From Aplysia californica (taxonomy: Eukaryota; Mollusca; Gastropoda; Aplysiida; Aplysiidae): DNA of 64,000 nt. The notes beneath the pieces are model-generated. The model did no database searches and was not told the origin of the DNA. It saw only the letters and a program-made list of their open reading frames with translations. The stretch covers positions 941,050-1,005,049 of the forward strand of contig NW_004797486.1 in NCBI RefSeq assembly GCF_000002075.1, read 5' to 3'. Positions 22,773-34,040 of this stretch are shown here, piece by piece. Made by a program: the position numbers and the translations under genes. The stretch's first letter is position 1; every line of letters starts with the position of its first letter.

Positions 22773-24092
22773 ATGATATCCACAGAGGAAAAGAAAGGGT
22801 TTTCAGAAGTGGCAACAAATAAGCGAAAAGCTACCCGTGGATCTGGACAGGAATACCATAACGATTCAATGAAAAGCCCAACTAAGTTATTGAAACCAAA
22901 CTATGATACTGTGATTGCAAGAGCTGAAGGGTTCTCTGAAGAAGACAGACATTCTAATTTTGTTTTATCATGGGATGACTCGAGGACTTAGACAAACCTC
23001 AGAGGAAGTATTCAGAGAATATTCAGAGAGGGAATACCTTCAATACATGTACACACTTTAAAAAGGTGGCCATAAGGTGCCTGTGTTAAAAGATGTTCCT
23101 GAATTGAACTGGGTTGGGTGAAAGATTTGTAAGAAACATTTAGAACCAATTATCAAAGCAACTCAAATATCTACAAAATATATGCACAATTCCGCGAAGA
23201 CCATGAGAGGCAGTTTCTCAACAGACCCGCCTTCAATGAAGCACCCAGGAAGAATAACTTGTCGCTGTTAATGCCAAAGAAAGAAATGTGCAATCTTTGC
23301 ATCAGCCGTAAAGTTGTCAATGTGCCGCAAGACGTTTGGAATGCTCACATTCTAGAAAAGGATGCAGCGCTCATGGAAAAGGAACGAGACAAATCTGAAG
23401 CCATCAAATGTCTCGCCAGGGATCAACCTAAAATGGCTATACTTTCCGTGGATCTTCAGCATCAGCCCTATATTACAAAACAAAGCTCGCCGTTCTTAAC
23501 TTATCGCTTTTTGATGCTGCAACAAGCCAGACTATTTGTTACGTGGGGCTTGAAGCAGAAGGGGGGCTTATGGCAAATGAGTTTGCTTCATGTCTATTGG
23601 ATTTACTGAAGGAAAAACTGGAGATCCAGAAAACCATCACAGCGACGGCTGTGGTAACCAATACAGAAATGCCACACTAGCCAATGTTTCTCTCAGCCTG
23701 TCTGCAAACAACACATGGTAGCACAATTGAGCAGAAATATAACATTTTATCAAAGTACACAAACAAATGGAAGTTGACAGTGTGAACAACTCAACAATTG
23801 AGAGATCACTTCGAAAAGCACGCATCGAGGTCCTTCTAGACTACCTCCATTTCTCCAGGATGACAAGAGCAAAACCAGAAATCTATCAAAACAAATATTT
23901 GGATGACACATTCTTCAAGGATTATTTTAAGTGTGGAAGCTACAACAAGTCTATCAGACCAGGTAGAAAAACGGGTGATCCTGTTGTCAGGTGTTTGAAG
24001 TACACCCCAATTCAAGTTGCACACCAGTGATGAATGGGCTGACACTCCGAAGGCAGGACACAGAAACATGACGTCCATCCTACCACACCACT
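22773..24092 (+). pseudogene. Second, divergent decayed transposase-like gene (DUF7869-type family)
   Basis: Starts at ATG 22773 with a Lys/Ser/Thr-rich segment. Recognisable pieces in order across frames are LLMPKKEMCNLC with a following EKDAALMEKERDKSEA, ILSVDLQHQP, DGCGNQYRNATLANVSL, MEVDSVNNSTIERSLRKARI, YLDDTFFKDYF, SIRPGRKTGDPVV and DEWADTP. This order fits, from memory, the central and C-terminal parts of the same broad family as 913-2048, but of a different subgroup, and here the second half is kept. Numerous stops and frame changes mark it as long dead. No terminal repeats were found around it. Its protein is too broken to predict activity. Confidence 0.55.
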
Positions 24093-25053
24093 CTACAGAG
24101 AACGTTCTAAGACCCAGCACTCCAACTACAATCACCTACAGGAGCTTAAGTCTGTTATTGTCAAAATACAGCATCACTTTATGATGACAATTTACACCAT
24201 TAACATTTATGGCTATTCATTATGATTCAACATCTTTTGTGAAAACCATCTGCCTTGCAACCAGAGACCATTTTGCAGATACATTTTGTTCATTTGTGCT
24301 TTTTAGTAAAATGGAAGCAGCCAGATTTAATCTTGACACATTATATTGAAACAAAATGCTCTACTCGCTAATTCGTTCGAGGATTCAAACCCATATTCTG
24401 CAGATTAAAAAACATTTAGTTGACTTCAGTAGGCTGGGAATCGAACTCCAAACGCATTGTTCTTGAAAAAATTTTTTTTTTATCAGTTCCGGTTTGAGGC
24501 GTTCCAAACAACAGACGCATACTGCAACCAAATGAATTGCGAGAAAACTCGCAACCCCCAAACTCTCTCCTGATAAAACCTCGCAACCCTCCCGCCGACA
24601 ACTACGTGGTTTCATCCCGTCAAAAATATTGTAATGAAACTTGGCATCCCATGACACAACCATTTGAACAGTAGAACAGTTATTTTTATGCACCAACCAC
24701 TTTTCTAAGGCGTTTTCTTTTATCTGTGCCAACTTTGGTTCAGAGAGATGATTTTATTCAAGACTAAATCCGTTTTTTTTGTCTCTCCTGTAACATTTTC
24801 CTTTCTGGGGTTGCCAGGTTCCATCATTCCACCAGCGTATTACGGTAGACCGAGAAATGAGCTTGGTTGAGATCGCTTCAAGGTTTCCTTGGATTTGTTC
24901 AAGTTTCAACTCCATTCCACCCTCCATTTCATGTGTATTTACTTTAAAAATTCACTCTATTTCTGTGTCAATTTCGACCATTCTAAACCTCAGAGAAAGA
25001 AAAACGAACCTACTTTCGCTTAATTAAATAGTCTTGTTTTCAGTCAATTGTGG
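24093..25053. other. Intergenic, nothing secure
   Basis: On the minus strand, about 24.80-24.94 kb reads MEGGMELKLEQIQGNLEAIS with flanking open sequence. It looks like an old coiled-coil coding piece, perhaps of a mobile element, but has no other support. Confidence 0.4.
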
Positions 25054-25372
25054 TGTCGGTGGCCTAGCGGGTTCGGGGGTTCGAGCTGCAGGCCCGACGT
25101 TGTGTCCTTGGGAAAGGCACTTTACACGAATTTTCCCCACTTCACCAAGGTGAAAATGGGTACCCAGCTATAGACAGTGAAAGATCTTATCAGTTTGTCA
25201 GTGTTTGAGCGCAAAACCAGCTGCTTGCACTGTATGCTTCCCGAGAAGCTGAGAATGTTTCTGAGTGTTCTATGGTCTGCTGGGGTAATAATGTAGTGCA
25301 AAGCGCATAGAGCTTGCTTTCGAGTGGGGATATGCGCTATACAAATGCTATTTATTATTATTTATTATTCTA
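25054..25372 (+). mobile_element. SINE with conserved central body and TTATT tail
   Basis: Degenerate tRNA-like head (GGTGGCCTAGCG, then GGGTTCGAGC), a body containing TTGTGTCCTTGGGAAAGGCA and a 3' end ATGCGCTATACAAATGC followed by TTATTATTATT. The same body occurs at 34062, 35010 and 56790. Confidence 0.8.
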
Positions 25373-25468
25373 GTTCTTCCTTGGCCGCATAGAAAATACA
25401 CACCATCTCAGTGTTGTGCATTTGCGATTGAAATGCAGCTCAATGCTGCTCTAGGTGTTGTATGGTTG

Positions 25469-25701
25469 CTTTAAAGGACAAGCGGGCTAACCCAGATTTT
25501 GGGGTTCCAGAAATCTTGACCTACACCAAAAGTGGGTATTGCCCTACCTATAGGAGACGTTTGGTTTCATTGGTGTGTATATTTGTTTGGTTATAGAGAA
25601 AACTCTCTTTGCTTTTTAATGAAACTGAACAAGGGGCAAAAACTTTACCTTAGATTTTCTCAAAACAACATTTTTCGGGACAGCCCACTTGTCCTTAAAA
25701 G
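25469..25701. mobile_element. Short TIR element (MITE)
   Basis: Left end CTTTAAAGGACAAGCGGGCT. The right end GCCCACTTGTCCTTAAAAG is its inverted copy with few mismatches. 233 bp, no gene. Confidence 0.65.
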
Positions 25702-25893
25702 TAAAAGTAAAAGCGAACATGTGGACAGTCAAGTTTCAAACAGTGAAGTACGTTTTTAATTGATCTGTGGCCTTAAGCTTTGAGCTTTTCTATTAAGGTA
25801 CGCTGCTCAACCGTGTCTTAGAGATCATATTTAATTAATACATCCTATCAGCAAATGCCTTCATATACAACTTATATATAATAGTTTGAGAAC

Positions 25894-25987
25894 CTCATGG
25901 GGAAGAATTTTGTTTTCTATTAAATTATTGAGAAAACACAAATTCTGCTCTGCTCTTGCATTAAAAATGGGTCGCTCGTTTAAAAAA
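25894..25987. repeat. 94-bp direct repeat, copy 1
   Basis: Starts CTCATGGGGAAGAATTTTG and ends CGCTCGTTTAAAAAA. It is nearly identical (about three differences) to 26945-27038. Confidence 0.9.
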
Positions 25988-26087
25988 AGCAAACAATCTA
26001 GCAAAGTAAGCACCTTACCTCTCATATAATAAACCCTCAATGACAATGAGCTGGCTGAAAAAATGATAGACAAAAGGGAACTCCATA

Positions 26088-26272
26088 GCTGTCCCTGTGG
26101 CTTTATGCACCCCGCATAATTTAGCAAAATTTGATCATTTTTAGCATAATTTCTGATTATTTTCCATTATCATTCTTTGTCAAAATTAACAGAATCACAT
26201 AATTTCACATTTTTGGGCTCAGTTTACATAATTTCAGAATTTTTCTTGCATAAAGCGATGGGGACAGCCATA
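26088..26272. mobile_element. MITE family B, copy 2
   Basis: AGCTGTCCCTGTGGCTTTAT at the left and ATAAAGCGATGGGGACAGCC at the right form ~24 bp imperfect inverted ends. The interior matches 20218-20397. Confidence 0.75.
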
Positions 26273-26772
26273 GAATAGAGATGAATGTACAAGGGAACAA
26301 ACAATGGCAGATTGATTTAGAATCATCAGTAACATTTATTCACATGAACAAGAGTCAACAAGTAAAATTTGATCATTTAAGGTTCCAAGCACACACTGTA
26401 AAATTTTAACTAAAAGACCAGAATCATGTTTTTGCTATTCCTGAATCTTTAGTATAATATGCAAAATTCTATGCTGGAGAAGGGAAAAAAACCCTCTATT
26501 CATAAGTTCTTTCTTATGGCACTCCCATAAAAGAATGTGCATAATCTGTGAAAAATCCACTCACAGTACTAAAGATACAAAAAAGCAATAGTGCAGGATC
26601 AGTAACCTGAGAGGCATACTTTCTGTTCCTGATTACATTATTCATCTGGATTCCTGCTAAAAAAAAGGATGAAAAGGAGGAACTCCTATCTTTTTTTGGC
26701 CAACATTGTATATTGTCACAAATAATTGAAATTATGATACATAAGAAGCAATATATTGTGACTTGACTAAAA

Positions 26773-27302
26773 AGGTCCCTACACATGCACGTTTGAACCG
26801 GGCGGTTTTAACCTGTGTGGAAACTGGCGTTCTAACCGTCGCACAAAACCGCCATTCGATGGGTCGGCGCGTCATCCTCAGCATGCATGGTTTATTTGCA
26901 GCGAGTGTACTGACAATAACGATCTCCTTGTAATTTATGTGCTGCTCATGGGGAAGAATTTTGTTTTCTATTTAATTATTGAGAAAACACAAATTCTGCT
27001 CTGCTCTTGCATTAAAAATGGGGCGCTCGTTTAAAAAATGTAATCAGATTTTATGTGCCGTAAATCATTTTGAAAATATTAGCAGTGACAAGATAAGCCG
27101 GCTAAGCCCGCGATGTCACACAAAGGCTGTTGTCTACGGAACGCGCTGAACTGTATTAAGAAAATCCACATGTTGAAACCACCAGTTCGACCTCCCGGTT
27201 TAACTTTTTTCTAGCAGTTTTTCATCCACATGTGGATCTGCTGCCATGTTTGCCTTTCCATTCCGAACTGCCAATTTGGAACGTATATGTGTAGGGGACT
27301 TA
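26773..27302. mobile_element. MITE family C, long copy
   Basis: The ends are inverted: GGTCCCTACACATGCACGTT at the left and AACGTATATGTGTAGGGGAC at the right. The 530 bp interior contains the second copy of the 94-bp repeat at 26945-27038. The copy at 30484-30695 is a shorter relative lacking the middle. Confidence 0.75.
26945..27038. repeat. 94-bp direct repeat, copy 2 (inside MITE C)
   Basis: Same sequence as 25894-25987, 1,051 bp downstream in the same orientation. Confidence 0.9.
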
Positions 27303-28049
27303 AGAGAGTACAATGTACAATATTTCATCTCTTCTGTAGCTTCTGGAAAATCAAAATTTTATATACTACTACAGAATGAATTGTAGTAGTATGCATTGAC
27401 ACGGCGAGCATCTTTATTTAATAATGAATTACACACATAAACAATTTTGGGGAACAGTGGGGGGGAGGGGACGCTATTTACAGAAGAAAAAATCCCATTC
27501 TAGGCCGCAGTGTTTATAGTGGCGGCGGGTTTCGAGAAATCGCACGCCCTGTCTGAACAGTGCGAGTAATATGACACTCTTACATGTAAGTGTAGATAGT
27601 GAACATGCTTGTGTAGGCGCTGCTAATTTGCCGCTTGGCGGGTAAAGTTACCAGAAATAATTTTTAGGTCTTAACGCGCGTCTCGTGCTGGGGTGTGTAG
27701 TTGATCACCAACTTTTGCTCCTGTGTGATCACTGTAGCAACGGGGCTAGTTGTAATTCGTGCCACACTCTAGGTAGAAGATTCTACCTTCTTCAAAATGT
27801 AGTCAAATGTACTAAGATTCATTCGTGTATAGGAATGAAATCTCTCTGGGTAAACCATCGATTGGTGGAAAAGGTGGTGGTATTCACAGTCAGTGGGACT
27901 TTATTTGTTTATCTCATGGACGCTACTTGTCCTCCTTCTTCCAATGCTCAGTAGAAGAAACCTCATGAAACATTAAAAAGTCTTCTTCAAATGAGGAAGC
28001 CATACTGTCTATGGTATAGCATGTACAGTGCAACAATCCTTACAAACAT
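27303..28049. other. No gene recognised
   Basis: Short ORFs only. TTTATT at about 27412 would be a poly(A) signal on the minus strand and might serve ITGB1BP1, but the distance from its stop codon (1.8 kb) makes this uncertain. Confidence 0.4.
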
Positions 28050-28870
28050 AGACGAATGTATCTCAAAGTGAATGGCGAAAATATTAATAACACAAGATAT
28101 GCCGTTGACACAGCGTTAATAGCAGACTCAGAAAAGGACCTTCTAGATACTGTTGTAACGGAAAGTGAACATAAATGATTTTTGTTGAATATAAAGAAAA
28201 CAGAATGCATGGTAATATTTTAAAAAAGCAGCAAATCTTATTTATAATCTCATTAGCAAAGGCAAAAAGATCAAAGTAAGTCTAACAGTTTAAATATCTA
28301 GGAAAATAACATCTGATGCCAAATATTCCACAGAAATAAAACGGAGAATTGCAATGGCTAAGGCTAGTTTCAATAAAATGAGCCCAATCCTGAAAAATAG
28401 AAACATCTCAATGACAACCAAAATGAAAGTTCTGAAATGCTATGTATGGTCAACCCTTCTATATATGGCTGTGAACTCTGGACAATCACTAAAGACAGTG
28501 AAAATAAAATACAAGCAACAGAAATGTGGTGTCTTAGGAGACTGCTGAGAATATCGTGGAAGGAAAAGAAATCAAATGAGCTAGTGCTAGTGCTTGATGA
28601 AGCACATGTGGGGCACTCACTGTTAAAAACAATCAGGAAACGACAAATGGAGTTTTTGGGACACCAAAATAGAAATAAAGGTCTTGAACATCTAGTTCTC
28701 ACTGGCAAAATTGAAGGCAAACGAGGCTGGGTAGGCCCAGAGCAACCTGCTTCGGGAACCTAACAAATGGGCAACAGGGAAAGATCAGGGCAACGTAGCT
28801 TTTTTAAGAGCATCTGAGTGAAGGAATGAATGGAGAACCATGATCGCCAATGCCTACCGCACATCTGACA
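28050..28870 (+). mobile_element. RTE-like LINE 3' fragment
   Basis: Interrupted frames read RYAVDTALIADSEKDLLDTV (catalytic motif region, decayed), MSPILKNRNISMTTKMKVLK, GCELWTITKDSENKIQATEM, WCLRRLLRISWKEKKSNELV, KTIRKRQMEFLGHQNRNKGL and NEWRTMIANAYRTSDTG. This is the thumb and C-terminal part of an RTE-type reverse transcriptase. The 5' part is missing and several stops are present. It lies just beyond the 3' end of ITGB1BP1, in antisense to it. Confidence 0.8.
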
Positions 28871-29189
28871 CTGGATGTAGCGGTACCACGATTGTGCTGT
28901 TCCTACTTTGTTATGTACACAAACTCGGCTAGTAATTAGGCACAAGTTTTCCAGCGCGATTAACCCTCATGCGGTAACCCACCACCCCTACAAACGAACC
29001 CTTACTCAGTCCCTGAGCATTTCAGATGCATTTTACTCCTCATTCACACTATCGCTATAGATGATTGGAACCGGTAGGCACTTTCATATCTTCTCCTCCT
29101 TCAGATTTGTAGATTCAGTTTCATGCCATGCTGAACAGGAGAAGTGTCTTGTGTTCTTTCATATCCTATGTATCAGCCTTCATTCACTG

Positions 29190-32100
29190 TCACGACTTTG
29201 CGGTGATGGCATTAAAGATTAGTCTGACACATTGGCAAATGGCTTGTGCTTGATCCTGTTGGTGAAAACAAAAATATGAATATTTTATGTCATATCATTG
29301 AGTATAACGAAATGCAACATTCATCTTTTTATGCAATGACTTCACAGAAATTTAGACTGTGACAGAGTTGACTGATGGGTTTGATGAGTAAAAGCAAAGA
29401 CCAACAACTATTTGGCTCTTTATTACAAAGAGCTGGGGGCAGTAAAGACGCAAAAACAGAACACAAAACACCCACATAAACCAACATACCAGAAAAATGC
29501 TCAGGCAATGGTTAACAATGGCAAAATAAATTCCCCCTTAATTATAATAATAATAATAAATTACACTTTTATTTGTCCCAGAAGGGCACTTTGTTTTACA
29601 ATGGCAAACATACATACATAAATACATAATTATAAATACGTACATACACAAATACATACATGCATAAATACATACATAAATACACACTGTTACACAAATA
29701 CAGAACAGTTTACAAACAATGCCACTGCCGGTCGCCACTGTGCAGCGCCCTGTAGTTTGAGCTAGGGTTGTCGTGTCTTGCTCAAGGACACACTCCAGTG
29801 ACCACCCATCTGATCCCCGTGTCACCGACACTTGCTTGACATTGCTTGAGTCAAAACTCACTACTCACTTAGCCACTGGAGCCCCCATATGCAGTGATAC
29901 TAACAAAACAGTTAAAGGCAAAGATTCTCTCAATGTCCAAAATCAGCGCATTGTTACAAGTTTTCATTGATCAGTGAGCTGCTTGGTCTTGGTAACAACA
30001 GAAATCAAAATCTGCAAGATGTTGCAAGACAGATGCTGCACTCTTGAGTTTAAAACAGCCAGTTCATTTCTCAGTATCAACTGTAGTCTATGCTAGTCGC
30101 ACATGTTAGCCATGGCATCAAGCAAAAGTAAGTGTTGCCCATTTGGAACCAAAACAATTTTTAAGGAAGTCAAAACAGGGTCCCAAGAAGAAGACCAACA
30201 TTTTTTGGGAACACAGCATAGCAACCTGTCACATTAACAATGGTCGTTCACATAGCATTATCAAAATCAGTCTCAAAAACTCAAATTTGTTAGATCTTGT
30301 TTTCCGAAACCTTGGAAACAGCAGAATTGAAAATAGAACCCAATGAATTTGTTCAATGCAGGTTCACTGTAATTGGTCTGTGATTATTACTCTTCAATAG
30401 CCTCAAGGAAGAAAAATATGAAAAAGCAAAAAATTTAGTTTCCATTTTCATAGAATCTTAGATGGATATCGATAGTAGAAATTAAGGGGACCTGCACATG
30501 TACGTTCTAACTGGGCGTCTTTAACCTGAGTGGAAACCGGCGTTCGAACCGCTGTGCAAAACCGCCATTCCACGGAGTCGGCGTCCCAGTTTAGTTTTTT
30601 TTCTAGCAGTTTTTCGTCTACGAATGTGGTTCTGTTTCCAGGTTTGGCTTTCCATTCTGAACCGGCAGTTTGGAATGTACATGTAGGGGGCCTAAGAAAC
30701 AACTGAATCTGAAAGTCTGTTTAGGAGTGCTACATAATTATCTTCCACAGAAAGTATTCTTTCACTGAAAGGAAAAACAATTAGTTGTATCGAAACATGG
30801 ATCTCCTTGTTGAAAATTTCCAGCATCATCTGGTATACAAAAGAAATAATAATATACAAAAATTTTGGAGACAAATAAATAGATGGATTTTGGGGAAAAA
30901 GAACTAAAAAGAAAAAAAAGAACAGAATAAAATTTCAGGACGACGCCAACAATCTGAGAGCCCCTACAACATACATAGTTTTATGACACTTGCAACACAA
31001 ATAAGTCATATCAGTGCCAAAGATTAGAGGTGTTACTAGAGAGTAACATACAATATAACGCGGATAGGTCGAACACAGAAGACTTGAAATCACGCATCCG
31101 ACGAACTGTCCCTGTGGTCCCATTTTTTCTTGTTCTTTATATTTGTAAGAAAATTATGCAAAGCTCGAACATACACATGGAATAGTCAACTAATTACGCC
31201 GCACTAGAGGTCTAAAGTCAATGCCCCTTTAGTTTTTAGGTGCACTTGAGACAAAATACTACTAATAATATAAAGCTCGAACATACACACGGAATAGTCA
31301 ACTAATTACGCCGCACTAGAGGCCTAAAGTCAATGCCCCTTTAGTTTTTAGGTGCACTTGAGACAAAATACTACTAATAATATAAAGCTCGAACATACAC
31401 ACGGAATAGTCAACTAATTACGCCGCACTAGAGGTCTAAAGTCAATGCCCCTTTAGTTTTTAGGTGCACTTGAGACAAAATACCAATAATAATATAAAGA
31501 AAACCGGATAAAGGCAAGGTCGATAAAATACCACCTTCCTAACCTCCACAGAAGCAGCTAGCTGTGCTACTTTTAGCCCGGCTTGACATGCGCAAACTCT
31601 GGACACATGTGCCTAGGCTTAGCTAGGCTTGTGTGGAGTGGGCGAGAGGAAGGGTCGTACATCACATGATTGGTCACCCCACCTATCTTCGCAAAGTACT
31701 GTGCGCTTGGTGGGAGAGGCGGGGTAGGGCTGCATTGTTTCATCATTATGCTTATCCCGCCGTTTCAAATTTTTCAAAGCATAAACAATTTGATAGAATT
31801 GGTACAGACAAGAGACCGCTCACACTGACATGCGCTATTAAATTGTCTTGGTACTGGTACTCTCATTACCGATCGAACTCGAAAGCGTTGATCATCAATT
31901 GTGTTTCTCATTCCCAATCTGTCAAATTTTGTTGCTTCCCTTGATTCTCTGACACAGCCGATGCCATAACATTGTTCACACATCCCTTGAACTATGGATC
32001 TTTCGAACTACTGAGGCCTTTCCCGATGAATTTGAGCTATCCATGTTATACTGTACAAAGGAAAGAAGGAGGAGAGATAAGGACGATAGATGTTTGATGG

Positions 32101-33488
32101 TAAAGATGGGGCAAACCACACAGGCACCTGCCAACCACCCACTAGTAAGGCTATACAACATCAAAAAAGTAGTAAAGTGACCATGTTATAATCAGTCTCT
32201 GCATTCGTCATTTCCATGAGAGATAGCTTACCATCTAAAGAAGCAGAAAGGTTGCGATATCTCTCACAGCTTACCTCATTATGGCACTGAAACAAATAGC
32301 ACTGGTATACACTTTTCCCAACTTGTCCGATCTTCACAGCAATGTTTTGTCTGTTAAATCCATCACTGTACTGAATCAGCTGGGCAATAGTGTGTAGAGG
32401 GTGTCTTTGCAAAACTTCCTGTAGGACAATACAGGAAATATTGCAAAAATCTTACAATATACAGAATGCTACCTTAAAAAATTCATCTTTGAATTTACTC
32501 TCATTCACTATCCCTTTGTTCTCATCAAGGCATTCACGATTCACAGCACCACTTTCACAAGTAATAGAGTACAAGGTCAAATAATTTTTTGTCTCTTTTT
32601 TTGAGGATATCTCCTTGCTGGAGATCAAATTATTTCAGATGTCTTGGTCAAAACTAGAAACAAGGTCAATGCTGTCAAAAAGACTATTCGAAGCTTGCAC
32701 AAAATTTATGAGTGCATTTGATTTTTAAGGAAACTTCTCAGAAAGCAAGAATGGCGAAATCTCTTCCAATCCTCTTGCAAAGTCCATTACAGTTTTGAGG
32801 CCTGGGAAGACCTCCAAGACCAGCTATTTGGCATCTATTTCAAAGCAATGCAAATGGTAAACTGAAATCCATCTGCCATGAACAAAATAAAAAGGACTTG
32901 AAAATAAAGTTAATATATCATAACTCTCTAATGCTAAGTGACTCTACTGTCTCTACCAAGTTAACTTATAAATGGGACAGAACAAGTTTTTGTGGTTGTC
33001 TGAATGAGCTACAAAGTACAAGATCTATAAATTAACAAGCTATCCAAGATTACATATACTGAAGATTATATTTTTCCTAACAATATTTCCTCTCAGCCAT
33101 ATACTCTGTCACACAGAACAGTTCCTGTTACTTCAGAAATCATCTTTCTATCTTATTCTAGAAAGGTGTTGAATTCATACAAACAACCCCCCCTCCCCCC
33201 CAAACACATAAACATTAACAACAAAATAGAACCAGGAAAGAGAAAGTTACACAACTTACTTGGCCACTAACAACTTTGATTCCATATCTGGAAACAAATA
33301 TGAGTACGCTGTTCTCTTCCTTGGCTGCTACTTCAAGTTTGCCATCAATCTGTAGTGTAGGAAAATGATTCTTAACACTAATCATAATTTTTTAAAATTA
33401 ACAGTACTCTTAACTTTAACCATTCATTCTGAAAGGTATCTTCTTTAATAGAAAGCGCATTGAACTCAAAAAAGCCCTTCAAACCAGT

Positions 33489-33560
<72 letters not shown>

Positions 33561-33985
33561 NNNNNNNNNNNNNNNNNNNNNNNNNNNNNNNNNNNNNNNN
33601 NNNNNNNNNNNNNNNNNNNNNNNNNNNNNNNNNNNNNNNNNNNNNNNNNNNNNNNNNNNNAGCCTTTAACTGTAGAAAGCTTTTATTATTTTTGTTTTGT
33701 ATAGGCAAGTAGACCTTTGTACAGTGTGGCCGGATGAGGCAAGATTTCATTTCTGCTGGGGAGGCAGGCCTTGTGACCTCCTCCCTCTGCTGTGGAAAGG
33801 CTGCCTTACACATTGGGTGGGCAGGAGGTTCTTTGTTTATGGTGTGTATGAGCTGTAAGGGCAACAGTTTCTGCTGCTGCTATGGTGTATGGTTTTTGTT
33901 TTAAAATTTTTTTTGGGCCTGTTGGCTTTAGGCCTCTGAGGCAGCTAGAGAGAAAGAGAGAGAGAAAGAAAAAGAGGGAAGGAGG

Positions 33986-34040
<55 letters not shown>

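Larger units (their letters stand above)
30945..32150 (+). repeat. Older dispersed repeat, split by a TIR element
   Basis: 30945-31053 and 32054-32150 together match 58615-58765 (GTGCCAAAGATTAGAGGTG, then CGATAGATGTTT, GGGGCAAACCACAC and CCAACCACCCAC). The break falls at TACAA, which is present on both sides. Confidence 0.65.

Noticed and set aside
30692-30874. Minus-strand segment after a good acceptor as the last ITGB1BP1 exon
   Set aside because: Its translation does not resemble the ICAP-1 end, whereas 29255-29190 gives DQAQAIC and the C-terminal helix with a stop.
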